Under the pieces are notes generated by a model. The model did no database searches. It saw only the letters and a list, made by a program, of their open reading frames with translations, and was not told the origin of the DNA. A DNA stretch of 64,000 nucleotides from CAYPAV01 sp964408805 (lineage in GTDB: Bacteria; Pseudomonadota; Alphaproteobacteria; UBA8366): positions 344,878-408,877 of the forward strand of contig CAYPAV010000002.1 in assembly GCA_964408805.1 (NCBI GenBank), in the 5' to 3' direction. Within the stretch, counting starts at the first letter, position 1. Every line of letters begins with the position of its first letter. The position numbers were made by a program, and so were the translations under genes. Positions 52,872 through 63,140 of this stretch are shown here, one piece after another.

Positions 52872-53189
52872 CTATTGGTTTTCCTCGGTGGTGTCGGTGA
52901 TCTCGTCGACCATTTGACGAATCTCCACCCCGCTCTCGTCGAAGGCGATGGCGAAATCGTTGCCGTCGGTGGCCCGCACCACATGTCCGGCGACGCTCCG
53001 GAAATTTTCGACCCGAAGCTCGACCGGGGCGCCGATCCCGATCTCGAATGATCCCTGGGATTCGATCGCCGCGCCGCCGATCGATATGTCCTTCAGCCGT
53101 CCGTCGAACGTTTCCGTGACGCTACTGCCTTCGACCGGATTCTCGACTGGAACCCGTTCGTGGCTGCGTCGATTGTCTTCCTTCGTCAT
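52872..53189 (-). CDS. PilZ-domain protein
   Basis: A single PilZ domain of about 105 residues with the cyclic-di-GMP-binding pattern RRSHERVPV (RxxxR-like) near the N-terminus and the DISIGGAAI (D/NxSxxG) motif about 30 residues later. A long GTG-initiated form from 53198 is possible; the ATG at 53189 is taken. It would couple c-di-GMP level to polysaccharide synthesis or motility through an unknown partner. It is convergent with the CoxL-like gene and is followed on the 5' side by the nuclease-like gene of the same strand. Confidence 0.85.
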   Translation of the reverse strand: MTKEDNRRSHERVPVENPVEGSSVTETFDGRLKDISIGGAAIESQGSFEIGIGAPVELRVENFRSVAGHVVRATDGNDFAIAFDESGVEIRQMVDEITDTTEENQ

Positions 53190-53211
53190 GCGCCTCACTC
53201 ATGAGAGGCGG

Positions 53212-53832
53212 CTATCCGCCACCGCCGTGTTTTATACGCCATATCCACGGCCGAACGAAAGTACCGCGCCAGAGCCCTTTCTTGTTCTTCCGCGCCCGGT
53301 CCTCGGCGGCGGCGTAGCGCGTCGTCTCGCGGCGAAGGGCCATCGCCCAGCCCGCCGCCATCAACCGCGCACCTAGATCGGCCTTGTCCGCGAAGCAAAC
53401 CGCGAGCAGTTCGCCGTCGCGCGCGCGGTCGCGTCCCTCGCAACGGATCTCGCGCCCAAGCGTCAGTTCGACCAACCGCGCGGTCGCCATCGCGCCGCAG
53501 GGGTATTTGACGCCTTCCGCGCGGCAGATCTGGCCCGGTTCCGCGGCATCGATCCCGTAAAGCCTGATCTCGCGCCCCTCGATCCGCAGCCGATCGCCGC
53601 CCAAAATTCGAGCCGGGCCGCTGATTCGGACGGCACGGGCCAGGCGTCGCCGAGCCTTCCGTGTATTCCCGTCGATGGTGATGCGCGTTCGCGGCACGAT
53701 GACCGTCCGCCCGCCCGAGCTGAAAGGCGGCGGCTGGGAGACTTGCGGCGTCTCCCTGATGCGCACGGTGCCGTCGCCCCAGGCCGAGCCCGTCAGGAGG
53801 AGCGTAAAGAACAGGATTCCGGTTCCGCGCAC
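53212..53832 (-). CDS. Secreted thermonuclease (SNase)-family protein
   Basis: Second SNase-type protein. The GTG at 53832 opens a good signal peptide (MRGTGILFFTLLLTGSAWG); a TTG 33 bases earlier is possible. A 60-residue basic linker follows, then the OB-fold core: REIRLYGIDAAEPGQICRAEGVKYPCGAMATARLVELTLGREIRC, DGELLAVCFADKADLGARLMAAGWA and RARKNKKGLWRGTF. Catalytic-type residues (acidic Asp/Glu after the strand and Arg) are partly kept, but the DGDT motif of active nucleases is not visible, so catalytic competence is uncertain. Export to the periplasm is expected. Confidence 0.8.
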   Translation of the reverse strand: MRGTGILFFTLLLTGSAWGDGTVRIRETPQVSQPPPFSSGGRTVIVPRTRITIDGNTRKARRRLARAVRISGPARILGGDRLRIEGREIRLYGIDAAEPGQICRAEGVKYPCGAMATARLVELTLGREIRCEGRDRARDGELLAVCFADKADLGARLMAAGWAMALRRETTRYAAAEDRARKNKKGLWRGTFVRPWIWRIKHGGGG

Positions 53833-53935
53833 GGCTTTCGATCCGCTTAATTCGGCAATGATCAATGCCGCTAGTGTATGTCGCCGACGCGTCGATTAAT
53901 ATGGCCGTGGTCGCCCCACGCGAACACAAGGACGG

Positions 53936-54910
<975 letters not shown>

Positions 54911-54920
54911 CGAGTGAATT

Positions 54921-55352
54921 TTACTTGGTGCACCAGCTCTTCCTTTTCCCGGTAGCAACCCGGCCCAAGCCTTTCTTGACAATTTCTTCCGCTAGATTGA
55001 AGCCGTCGATATCGACCTTCGCGACGATCCTATTGCTTTTACCGTCCCAGACCGGATCGCAGAAACGAACCTTCCGGGCCTTGGTTACCACTTTCACCAC
55101 GAATTTCCGCGCTTTCTTGCCGCGCCGCTTTTCGCCTGGGCATTCGCCGAATCGAATTCGTGGAATCAGAACACCTCTGACATTCACGACCAAATTCGCC
55201 ATCTCCTTGGGCACGTGCGGCAAGGTGACATAGATCGCGCCCGCATCCTTGATCACCAACCCGCCCTTTCCGCGACGCATCGGCCAATCATAACAAGCCG
55301 CGATCGCCGACCCGGAATAGAAAACGATGAGTAACGTCAAAAGCCAACGCAT
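54921..55352 (-). CDS. Divergent secreted SNase-like protein
   Basis: Third nuclease-family protein. The ATG at 55352 gives a signal peptide (MRWLLTLLIVFYSGSAIA, cut before ACYDWP). The body shows SNase-like spacing, VNVRGVLIPRIRFGECPGEKRRGKKARKFVVKVVTKARKVRFCDPVW then RIVAKVDIDGFNLAEEIVKKGLGRV, with the C-terminal KRKSWC seen in the other two members. Acidic catalytic residues are poorly kept, so it is likely a non-catalytic OB-fold relative. It is convergent with the M19 gene. Confidence 0.65.
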   Translation of the reverse strand: MRWLLTLLIVFYSGSAIAACYDWPMRRGKGGLVIKDAGAIYVTLPHVPKEMANLVVNVRGVLIPRIRFGECPGEKRRGKKARKFVVKVVTKARKVRFCDPVWDGKSNRIVAKVDIDGFNLAEEIVKKGLGRVATGKRKSWCTK

Positions 55353-55449
55353 GTGCCGATATGTCCCCGAATGGTACACCCTATCACGCATTTAATAGAC
55401 CAAGAACGATTAGTACTTCTTTCAAGGAGCCCCACTTCTCCATCGCCGC

Positions 55450-56490
55450 TTAATTGCCGGCGCGGCGCCGGGCAAGTTCCGCGCCCTCGACCATGATCCG
55501 GAGCTTCTCGGCGGCCTTCGCTTCGCTCATCATCACGAGACCGCAATCGGGGGCCGCCTGAATCTGCTCCGGCGACAGAACCTCGGCCGCCCGGAGCAAG
55601 CGATCCGCGACATGTTCGGCCGTCTCCATCACTTCGTCGCTGTTGAAGACGCAGCCAAACAAGACGGTCTTCGACGGGCAAGCCGCGAGCAAGGCCGGAT
55701 CGAGCTTCGAGCCCTCGAACTCGAGTGCGAGCTGATCGACCTTCGAACGCTCCAACTCACCGATGATCACGGGATAGCTGTCGACGATCGGTCGGGTCAA
55801 ACCAGGCTGTGGGTAGCCGTAGCAAATGTGGACGGCCGTCTTGCAGGAAAGGCCTTCGACGCAACGGTCGAGCGCCTCTATCCCCCAATCCGAGACCTTG
55901 TCGGGATAGCGACTGAACACCGGCTCGTCGAATTGGATAACGTCGGGCGAGAGCGCGTCGAGGAGCCTGGCCTCGACATTGATCGCATCGGCCCAGGCGA
56001 AGGCCATCTCCCGCTCGTCGCCGTAGAAGGCATCCAGGGTCGAATCGATCACCGTCATCGGTCCCGGCAAGGTCATCTTGACCGGTCGGTTGGTCTCGCC
56101 CTTGAGGAAGGCCAGATCATTCACGACGATCGGACCCTTGTGCCGGATGGGACCGACACACCGGCCCGCCATGACGCGGCGGCGGCCACCCCGCATTTCC
56201 TTCTCGCCCAAGGTTTCGTAGTCGAAGCCTTCCATGTTCATCGTGAGGTGCGTGACATAGTTCTTCCGACGCTGCTCGCCGTCGCTCACGAGATCGATGC
56301 CGGCGCGCTCCTGATCTCGGATCGCGAGCCGGGTGGCGTCGTCCTGTGCCGCCGCGCGGGCATCGTCGTCGAGCGCCCAGTCGCCGCCCTTCCCGAAATG
56401 ATCGAGCTTGCCATCAAGCGCGGTGCGATAGCGAAACAGCCAGGATCGCTTGGGCATACTGCCAACAACGGTGGTGACGAACGCACTCAT
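55450..56490 (-). CDS. MetE-like methyltransferase (cobalamin-independent methionine synthase superfamily)
   Basis: A 346-residue protein matching only the C-terminal catalytic barrel of MetE. Zinc ligands are visible: AVHICYGYP (His-x-Cys), ALEFEGS (Glu) and APDCGLVMMS (Cys). TTVVGSMPKRSWL at the start, DLVSDGEQRRKNYVTHLT and VIQFDEPVFSRYP are further family marks. Free-standing members include archaeal methyltransferases, epoxyalkane:coenzyme-M transferase and uncharacterised thiol methyltransferases, so the donor and acceptor are open. It is divergent from the deacetylase gene (118 bases between starts) at the start of a catabolic cluster. Confidence 0.85.
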   Translation of the reverse strand: MSAFVTTVVGSMPKRSWLFRYRTALDGKLDHFGKGGDWALDDDARAAAQDDATRLAIRDQERAGIDLVSDGEQRRKNYVTHLTMNMEGFDYETLGEKEMRGGRRRVMAGRCVGPIRHKGPIVVNDLAFLKGETNRPVKMTLPGPMTVIDSTLDAFYGDEREMAFAWADAINVEARLLDALSPDVIQFDEPVFSRYPDKVSDWGIEALDRCVEGLSCKTAVHICYGYPQPGLTRPIVDSYPVIIGELERSKVDQLALEFEGSKLDPALLAACPSKTVLFGCVFNSDEVMETAEHVADRLLRAAEVLSPEQIQAAPDCGLVMMSEAKAAEKLRIMVEGAELARRRAGN

Positions 56491-56608
56491 TTCCGAAACC
56501 TTTCAATTGGCCGCGCCAAAAGGCAGGGCCGGGACTCGCCACGGTCGACGACGCCCATACCATTAATGCGGCGCATTCAATTTTAAAAGACCGAGTGGGA
56601 CGAAACAC

Positions 56609-57523
56609 GTGGAACTTCCCTATCACGACCGCTTCGATTATTCGGCCATTGTCGAGCGTCCGGACTATTCCTGGCCCGACGGCAAACGCCTCGCCCTTCA
56701 CGTCGCCCTCAACATTGAACATTTCGCGTTCGGCGAGGGGATCGGCCACACGCCAACCGAGCCGGGGCCGCCGCCGGATCATCGGAATTTCGCCTGGCGC
56801 GATTACGGCCTTCGGGTCGGCGTCTGGCGAATCCTCGATCTGCTCGACGAGTTGAAAATTCCGGCAAGCCATCTGACCAACAGCGTCATCTACGACTACG
56901 CGCCCCAGATCATGGACCGCGTCCGGACCCGCGGCGATGAGATCGTCGGGCACGGACGGACGAATTCCGAGCGCCAGGCGGATTTCGACTCGGCGGGCGA
57001 AGCCGAACTGATCCGCGAGACGACCGAGGTCATCGAGAAACATGAAGGCAAACCGCCGAGGGGTTGGATGAGCCCTTGGATTTCCGAAAGCGAGGTGACG
57101 GCGGACCTCCTCAAGGAGAACGGCTATACCTACATCATGAACTGGCCCTGCGACGACCAACCGTTCTGGATGCGCACGCGCTCGGGGCCGATCCTTCAGG
57201 TACCCTATCCGAACGAGATCAACGACTCGCCGGCGAATTTGAACCGGCGCCACACCCCGGCGGAGTTCGCCGAGATGGCGATCGATAATTTCGATGAAAT
57301 GATCCGCCTCTCGGACGACCAACCCTTGGTGATGGGTTTCGCCCTGCACACCTTCATCGTGGGCCAACCGTTCCGCTTCAAGCATCTCAGGCGGATCCTC
57401 GAGCATTTCGTCAACCATCCGGAACGCGACAAGGTATGGTTCGCCCGGCCGGGCGAGATCGCCGATTACGCGGCCGCTCTGCCAGTGGGCGTGGTCCCGG
57501 GCAGCGAGGAAGCGAAGGGCTGA
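56609..57523 (+). CDS. Polysaccharide-deacetylase-family protein (PuuE-like)
   Basis: A 304-residue NodB-fold (CE4) protein of the cytoplasmic clade that includes PuuE allantoinases. The start is GTG at 56609. LNIEHF replaces the TFDDG motif, VGHGRTNSERQ the metal-His motif, and GWMSPWISESEVTADLLKENGYTY and the C-terminal MGFALHTFIVGQPFRFKHLRRIL complete the pattern. It probably hydrolyses an amide or imide, not a polysaccharide. The TauD gene follows 4 bases after the stop, so both are in one operon with the NMT1-like gene. Confidence 0.85.
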   Translation: MELPYHDRFDYSAIVERPDYSWPDGKRLALHVALNIEHFAFGEGIGHTPTEPGPPPDHRNFAWRDYGLRVGVWRILDLLDELKIPASHLTNSVIYDYAPQIMDRVRTRGDEIVGHGRTNSERQADFDSAGEAELIRETTEVIEKHEGKPPRGWMSPWISESEVTADLLKENGYTYIMNWPCDDQPFWMRTRSGPILQVPYPNEINDSPANLNRRHTPAEFAEMAIDNFDEMIRLSDDQPLVMGFALHTFIVGQPFRFKHLRRILEHFVNHPERDKVWFARPGEIADYAAALPVGVVPGSEEAKG

Positions 57524-57527
57524 ATTC

Positions 57528-58520
57528 ATGGCGGCGCGGTCGATGAAGCAGGCGGATACTCCCATGTTCGACGGAGTTTTCCGCGGTAAGCCGGCCTGGC
57601 GGCGCGCCACGATCCGGGAGCGGGACTATCGGTTGAAATTAACCGATGGCTGCCTCGGCGAACTCAACAACTTCGTGGCGACGTTGCGGCGGAATCCACT
57701 ACAGACCGAACTCCTGTCGCCGGCGGACCATGACCTGCACAAAACGCACCGCCTGCTGGCCCGCGCGAAACGAATTCTGGATGAAGGCGTCGGCTTCGTC
57801 GTGCTCGACCGCCTGCCGGCCCAATCCTTCGACAAGTCGGAAATGAAAGCCGTCTATTGGATATTGAGCTGCATGATCGCGCGGCCGGTGGCCCAGTCCT
57901 ACGGCGGCACGATGCTCTACGACGTGCGGGACACGGGCAAGAAGAAGAGCCCGAAAGTGCGGGCCGACCTCACCAACCAGGAATTGGATTTTCACACAGA
58001 CTACAGCTACAACACCCCGCCGCCCTATCTCGGCCTTCAAGTGTTGCGGACCGCCAAGCGCGGCGGGCGGAGCGGCATGGTCAGCCTATATACGGCGCAT
58101 AACGAGTTGCGACGGCGCCATCCGGATTTGTTGCACCGGCTATACCAACCTTTCTGGATCAATCGCTATGGCGAGCACGCGCCGGGCCTGCCGAAGGCGG
58201 GCCGTCACCCCGTCTTCGCCTATGACGGGAGCCGCGTTCGCGGCCGTTTCAACCCGCGCAACATCATCGCCGGCCACGATTTGATGGGCGAAGCACTGGA
58301 TGAGAAAGGCCGGGCCGCGATCGAGGCATTGACCGACGTCATGGAAGATTCCGAGATGCATCTGAATTTCCACCTGAAGGTCGGCGAAACGGTCTATATC
58401 GCCAACGACCATTGTGCCCATCTTCGCACCGCCTATAAGGATCACGACGACCCGGATCGATGGCGCCACCTCATCCGTATCTTTCTCCGGGACGAAGGGC
58501 TTCGCAGCTATGACGGCTAG
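57528..58520 (+). CDS. TauD/TfdA-family dioxygenase (long form)
   Basis: Fourth Fe(II)/2-oxoglutarate dioxygenase. H156 and D158 (DFHTDYSYN) and distal H298 (CAHLRTAY) form the iron triad, with arginines at 313-317. The family's N-terminal extension is longer than in the other three copies (330 residues). AAGGG precedes the ATG by 9 bases. Operon order is deacetylase, TauD, NMT1-like protein with gaps of 4 and 21 bases. The substrate is unknown; the clade is often called a gamma-butyrobetaine/taurine-type oxygenase, which is only a family guess. Confidence 0.88.
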   Translation: MAARSMKQADTPMFDGVFRGKPAWRRATIRERDYRLKLTDGCLGELNNFVATLRRNPLQTELLSPADHDLHKTHRLLARAKRILDEGVGFVVLDRLPAQSFDKSEMKAVYWILSCMIARPVAQSYGGTMLYDVRDTGKKKSPKVRADLTNQELDFHTDYSYNTPPPYLGLQVLRTAKRGGRSGMVSLYTAHNELRRRHPDLLHRLYQPFWINRYGEHAPGLPKAGRHPVFAYDGSRVRGRFNPRNIIAGHDLMGEALDEKGRAAIEALTDVMEDSEMHLNFHLKVGETVYIANDHCAHLRTAYKDHDDPDRWRHLIRIFLRDEGLRSYDG

Positions 58521-58541
58521 TAATCAGGAGTTTCGAAAATC

Positions 58542-59462
58542 ATGACGACCAAACTCGGCGAAACGTTTCGCGCGCTGTTCTACACCCCCTTCTATCTGCC
58601 GTTTTCGCTCGGGACCTACGAATCGGAAGGTCTCGATATCGAACTCTCATCCTCGCCCACTTTGGCTTCGATCACCGACCACTTCGCGGACGGCGCGCCC
58701 GAGGTGTTTTGGGGTGGTCCGATGCGCATCATGCTGATGCGCGACCAACAACAGCCCCAGCAGATCGTCGGGTTCTGCGAGGCGATCACGCGCGATCCCT
58801 TTTTCCTGATCGGCCGGACGCCGAACCATGATTACAAGCACACGGACCTCGCGAACGTCACATTCGCAACCGTCAGCGAGGTGCCGACACCCTGGCTCTG
58901 CCTGCAGGAAGATCTCCGGCAAGCGGGCATGGACCCGGATGCGATCACCCGGATCACCACCAACACGATGGGTGAGAACGTCGCGGCACTTCAGGCCGGC
59001 GAGGTCGACGTCGTGCAGCTTTTCCAACCCTTTGCCGAGGAGCTTCTGGAAGTCGAGACCTGCCATCTCTGGCATGCGCAGGCATCACGCGGTTACACCA
59101 GCTATACGACCCTTTATGCGCTGGAGGAGACGATCCAGCAGAAGCCCGATTTGTTGCACAAGATGACGCGGGCACAGTACCGGGCCCAGAAATGGCTCCA
59201 CGCCCACAGCCCGGCCGAGGTCACGGACGCGGTCGCGGATTATTTTCCGGACGTGCCCCGCGAGCGTTTTATGGCCGCCGTGAAGCGCTATCTCGACCTC
59301 GGCGTCTGGGGCAAGACCCCGCACCTTCCCCGCGAAGGCTTCGAAAGCCTTCGCGCCGGCTTGATATCCGGCGGCTTTATTGACAGCAGCCCCGCCTTCG
59401 CGGACTGCGTCGACAACCAGTTCGCCGACGCCGTCATCGCCGAGGATCCGGCCGCGCCCTGA
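58542..59462 (+). CDS. NMT1/THI5-like PBP-fold protein, cytoplasmic
   Basis: A 306-residue protein with the NMT1/THI5/SsuA-like periplasmic-binding fold: FRALFYTPFYLPFSLGTYESEGLDIEL at the start, VFWGGPMRIMLMRDQ in the middle and NVAALQAGEVDVVQLFQPFAEELL later. It lacks a signal peptide, unlike transport-related members, and has no permease or ATPase neighbours. It is the last gene of the deacetylase-TauD operon. Members can be enzymes or sensors of thiamine-precursor type; here a binding or catalytic role linked to the TauD substrate is plausible. It is convergent with the acyl-CoA dehydrogenase gene. Confidence 0.8.
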   Translation: MTTKLGETFRALFYTPFYLPFSLGTYESEGLDIELSSSPTLASITDHFADGAPEVFWGGPMRIMLMRDQQQPQQIVGFCEAITRDPFFLIGRTPNHDYKHTDLANVTFATVSEVPTPWLCLQEDLRQAGMDPDAITRITTNTMGENVAALQAGEVDVVQLFQPFAEELLEVETCHLWHAQASRGYTSYTTLYALEETIQQKPDLLHKMTRAQYRAQKWLHAHSPAEVTDAVADYFPDVPRERFMAAVKRYLDLGVWGKTPHLPREGFESLRAGLISGGFIDSSPAFADCVDNQFADAVIAEDPAAP

Positions 59463-59498
59463 GCACATCCAACTTTCGCCCGGTCCGAACGAGTATTC

Positions 59499-60668
59499 CT
59501 ACTCGGCCAGCCCGAGACGATTGGCGATATTGTTCTTTTGCATGTTGGAAGAGCCGCCGACGATCGGCATGCCGATCAGATCGCTCACGGTTTGCGCCAT
59601 GTCGAACTCCTCCGACAAGCCATAGGCGCCCATGACCCGCTGGCAGGTGAGGCCGATCTCGATAGAGGTGTCGGCGACGAACAGTTTCGCCATGCTGGTT
59701 TCGACCGCTGCCGGACGACCGGAATCGATCAGCCAGGCGGCGTGATAGAGCATGTGGCGGCACGCCTCTAAGCGCGTTCGCGCCTCGACGAGATCATGAC
59801 GCACCGCTTGGTGACCACTGATCGGCTTGCCGAACTGATGCCGCTGCTGCGCGTATTCCCAGGCTTCCTCGACCGCCGCCTGGGCAAGGCCGAAGGTCAT
59901 GGCCGCGACCTCTACCTTTTCGACGTCCAGCGAGCGGCCCGCGAGCCGCCGCCAGGCGTCATTCCAAGCATCCCCACCTCCGACGATATTCTCCGCCGGG
60001 ACGCGCACGCCATCGAAATAGACGTCGAAACTGTGGCTGTAGACGAGGTTCTGGTGGGTTAATTCCCGACGGCCGACGCCGGGCGCGTCGGCCGGGACCA
60101 GCACCAGGCTGAGATTGCGATAGCGCGCTGCGTCGGGATCGGAATTCACCAGACAAAATATGTAATCGGCCCAGTCGGCGCCGGTGCACCAGCGCTTCAC
60201 CCCGTTGACGACCACGGTATCGCCGCCATCCTCCAAATGCGCCCGTGTCTTGACGCTGGCGAGATCACCGCCGACATCGGGTTCGGAAAGCCCATAGGCG
60301 AAGAAGAGCCTGCCGGCCGCGATTTCGGGCAGCAGCGTCGTCTTCTGCGCTTCCGAACCGCTTTCCGAGATATTACCCCCGCCATAGAAGGCGCAATGGA
60401 TGAACGGCCCGGCAAGGAATGTCCCGGCGCGGCACAATTCCTCGATCACCGCCGTGGCCGCGACCCAGTCCTGGCCATGGCCGCCGTATTCCTCCGGCAC
60501 GGTAAGGCCGCAGACGCCGAGATCCGCGAGTTTCGCGAAGACATCGCGCGGGAAGGCCTGCGCGGCCCGCCACGCCTTACGCTTCTCGCGCGGCGCTTCC
60601 TCGGCGATGAACCGCTGCAAACTTTGCCGAAGCTGGGTTATATATTCCGGTTCCTCCGCGAAATACAT
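59499..60668 (-). CDS. Acyl-CoA dehydrogenase family protein
   Basis: A 389-residue flavoprotein. Signatures: GVCGLTVPEEYGGHGQDW, FAYGLSEPDVGGDLASVKTRA, VNGVKRWCTGADWADYIFCLV, and the C-terminal CQRVMGAYGLSEEFDMAQTVSDLIGMPIVGGSSNMQKNNIANRLGL. A GGAG lies before the ATG at 60668. It oxidises an acyl-CoA or similar thioester; the exact acyl group is unknown. It is convergent with the TauD/NMT1 operon and divergent from the flavin monooxygenase gene. Confidence 0.93.
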   Translation of the reverse strand: MYFAEEPEYITQLRQSLQRFIAEEAPREKRKAWRAAQAFPRDVFAKLADLGVCGLTVPEEYGGHGQDWVAATAVIEELCRAGTFLAGPFIHCAFYGGGNISESGSEAQKTTLLPEIAAGRLFFAYGLSEPDVGGDLASVKTRAHLEDGGDTVVVNGVKRWCTGADWADYIFCLVNSDPDAARYRNLSLVLVPADAPGVGRRELTHQNLVYSHSFDVYFDGVRVPAENIVGGGDAWNDAWRRLAGRSLDVEKVEVAAMTFGLAQAAVEEAWEYAQQRHQFGKPISGHQAVRHDLVEARTRLEACRHMLYHAAWLIDSGRPAAVETSMAKLFVADTSIEIGLTCQRVMGAYGLSEEFDMAQTVSDLIGMPIVGGSSNMQKNNIANRLGLAE

Positions 60669-60909
60669 GGTGACGCGCTCCCTCTTCGCCCGACGGAACC
60701 GGCGGGCACGTCTCGTCGAAAGCCCGAATGGGCCTCGTCACAGTAGATGTGCCTCCGCTTCTTGGCGAGGTTTCCCCTTGGCCGCCAATCCAACAGCCGT
60801 AAATAGCATCATATATCTGCGGCATTATGTCGGTTGGTACGAATCAAGCGATAAATGGCATGATATGGGAATCAGGGTAGGTCTGGCCCCACCTAAGGAG
60901 CGCGCGAGA

Positions 60910-62421
60910 ATGGCGAAGCAAGAATCAACGGCCGAACATTACGACGTTCTGATAGTCGGCGCCGGGATTTCCGGAGTCGGCGGGGCCTATTACCTACGCG
61001 AGCGGTGCCCGGACACCCGTTTCGTCATTCTCGAGGCCGAGGAGAATTTCGGCGGCACCTGGTGGACCCACCGATTCCCCGGCATCCGCTCGGATAGCGA
61101 TCTCTATACCTTCGGCTACAGCTTCAAGCCCTGGATCGGTCCGCCCATCGCCACCGCGGAGGAAATCCTCAGCTATATGGGAGAGGTGATCGAAGAGAAC
61201 GACCTGGCGCAATACATCCGCTATGGCCACAAGATCCTGAAAGCCGATTGGTCTGAGGAGGACAGCCGCTGGACCGTCGAGGCCGTGCGCGGGGAGACCG
61301 GGGAGACGCTTCGCTTTACCTGCGATTTCCTGTGGATGTGCCAGGGCTACTACCGCCATCACGAAGGCTATACGCCCGATTGGCCGAACATGGCCGACTT
61401 CCAGGGCGTGATCGCGCATACCGAAAATTGGCCGGAAGATCTCGACTATGCCGGCAAGAACGTCCTCGTCATCGGCTCGGGCGCCACCGCGGCGACGGTG
61501 ATTCCGGCGATGGCAGGGACGGCGGCTCATGTGACCATGTTGCAGCGCTCGCCGACCTATTTCCGGAGCGGCCGCAACGCCATCGACATCGCCGATACGC
61601 TCCGCGAACTCCAGGTCGACGAGACCTGGATCCACGAAATCGCGCGACGCAAGATCCTGTTCGATCAGTCCGCCTTCACCGATATCTGTTTCCAAAGGCC
61701 CAAGGTCGCGAAAAAGCAGCTGCTGGATCAGGTGCGAGAGCTGCTCGGACCCGACTACGACGTGGACAAGCACTTCACCCCCGCCTACGACCCGTGGCGC
61801 CAGCGCCTTGCCTTCGTCCCGGACGGCGACCTCTTCGAAGGGATCAACTCGGGGAAGGCGTCGGTTGTGACGGATCAGATCGACCGATTCACCGAGAAAG
61901 GCATCCTCCTGCAATCTGGCGAGGAGCTGGAAGCCGACATCATCGTCACCGCCACCGGCTTCAACATGAACGTCATGGGCGATATCGCTTTTTCGATCGA
62001 CGGCCGGCCGCTCGATTTCCACGAGACGGTCACCTATCGCGGCATGATGTTCACCGGCGTCCCGAACCTGGCCTGGGTGTTCGGCTATTTCCGGGCGAGC
62101 TGGACGCTGCGGAGCGAGTTGATCGCGGACTTCGTCTGCCGCCTCTTGAACCATATGAAGGCGACGGGCGCGAAGAGCGTCGAGCCCGCCTTGCGGGCAG
62201 AAGACAAGGACATGTCGCTCTTCGACTGGATGGACGCGGACAACTTCAACCCGAACTACCTGAAGCGCGCCATGCCGATCCTCCCCAGACGCGGCGACAA
62301 GCGGGAATGGCAGCACACCCAAGACTATTGGCGCGAAAAGGACGAATTCCCCGCGATCGATTTGGAGGACGAGGTCTTCGTCTACCGGTGGGACGCGCGG
62401 TCGAACATGGCTGCGGAGTGA
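60910..62421 (+). CDS. Flavin-containing monooxygenase (Baeyer-Villiger type)
   Basis: AAGGAG nine bases upstream fixes the ATG at 60910, giving 503 residues. The FAD loop GAGISGVGGAYYL, the GGTWWTHRFPGIRSDSD segment and the NADPH loop IGSGATAAT are in place. The FxGxxxHxxxWP fingerprint of Baeyer-Villiger and related class B monooxygenases reads FQGVIAHTENWP. It would oxidise a ketone, sulfide or amine. It is the last clear housekeeping-type gene before the AT-rich right end. Confidence 0.93.
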   Translation: MAKQESTAEHYDVLIVGAGISGVGGAYYLRERCPDTRFVILEAEENFGGTWWTHRFPGIRSDSDLYTFGYSFKPWIGPPIATAEEILSYMGEVIEENDLAQYIRYGHKILKADWSEEDSRWTVEAVRGETGETLRFTCDFLWMCQGYYRHHEGYTPDWPNMADFQGVIAHTENWPEDLDYAGKNVLVIGSGATAATVIPAMAGTAAHVTMLQRSPTYFRSGRNAIDIADTLRELQVDETWIHEIARRKILFDQSAFTDICFQRPKVAKKQLLDQVRELLGPDYDVDKHFTPAYDPWRQRLAFVPDGDLFEGINSGKASVVTDQIDRFTEKGILLQSGEELEADIIVTATGFNMNVMGDIAFSIDGRPLDFHETVTYRGMMFTGVPNLAWVFGYFRASWTLRSELIADFVCRLLNHMKATGAKSVEPALRAEDKDMSLFDWMDADNFNPNYLKRAMPILPRRGDKREWQHTQDYWREKDEFPAIDLEDEVFVYRWDARSNMAAE

Positions 62422-62737
62422 TTGAGTCCAACCAAGAACCGACCTTGGAGACGCGTCCGACCAAAGTCCGGTGACCGATACGGAAGCAGAAGTTCACCAA
62501 TGAGCAACGGAACCTCCAATTCCAGCCCATTTCGAAGATTGGCACTGGGCGGACCCACCCTTTCCGATCGCGATCTGGGAGGCCTATATGATTGCGCTGT
62601 CGGCGACCCTATTCCACGCGAGAAATGTTAGCGCAAAATTAACAATTCCTCACGATACTGCCTCCCGGCGCTCGCCCGATGGTAGAGTTAATCATTCCAG
62701 GCGTCGCGACAATTCTTAAGAGGCTGGGTTTTCCAAT
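62422..62737. other. Intergenic stretch with a doubtful 43-codon ORF
   Basis: After the monooxygenase there is no convincing gene. An ORF from the ATG at 62500 to 62631 encodes MSNGTSNSSPFRRLALGG and 25 more residues without any recognised pattern. Imperfect inverted repeats near 62435-62475 may act as a weak terminator. Confidence 0.4.
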
Positions 62738-62860
62738 ATGCGCGCGCTCTTGAAACCTCTGCTTACGTTTGACGTTTTTCTAATGAGCGCGGCGATTGTT
62801 GGATGCGCACTCGTTCTCGCATTCGACTTGATGATTCCGCTGACGGAAGGCAGCGCGTGA
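62738..62860 (+). CDS. Candidate 40-residue single-pass membrane microprotein
   Basis: An ATG ORF of 40 residues: a short basic N-terminus (MRALLKPLL), a hydrophobic helix (about 10-34, FLMSAAIVGCALVLAFDLMI) and a short polar tail. GAGG lies about 16 bases upstream, rather far. The hydrophobic layout is like small membrane proteins, but in 123 bases it could arise by chance. Confidence 0.3.
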   Translation: MRALLKPLLTFDVFLMSAAIVGCALVLAFDLMIPLTEGSA

Positions 62861-63140
62861 TCTGGTGATCGCGGTTGTGTTGGCCGTGTGGCGGGCGCGG
62901 TGAATTTGTGTCCACCTAAGCGATCTATCCGGGGCTATTTCGAAGCGAGACGCTGGACGCTAATACAAGGACACAGTACACCAACGGAACACGCCCAGCC
63001 CTCGCATAGAACACCCGCACAAAAAGTACGATGGATGAGGTGGATGCGTTGTTTTTGGATTGAGATACTGGAAGTACCAGTACCTTGATTTTATAGATTA
63101 CGAAATCGTTGGCAGTTCTGGGTAGGGGGGCAATCCCTAT
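62861..63140. other. Gene-poor transition to AT-rich DNA
   Basis: No gene is visible. Composition changes here from the GC-rich style of the window to clearly AT-rich sequence. A TACTGG/CCAGTA inverted repeat (about 63065-63081) is the only structure noticed. Confidence 0.4.
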
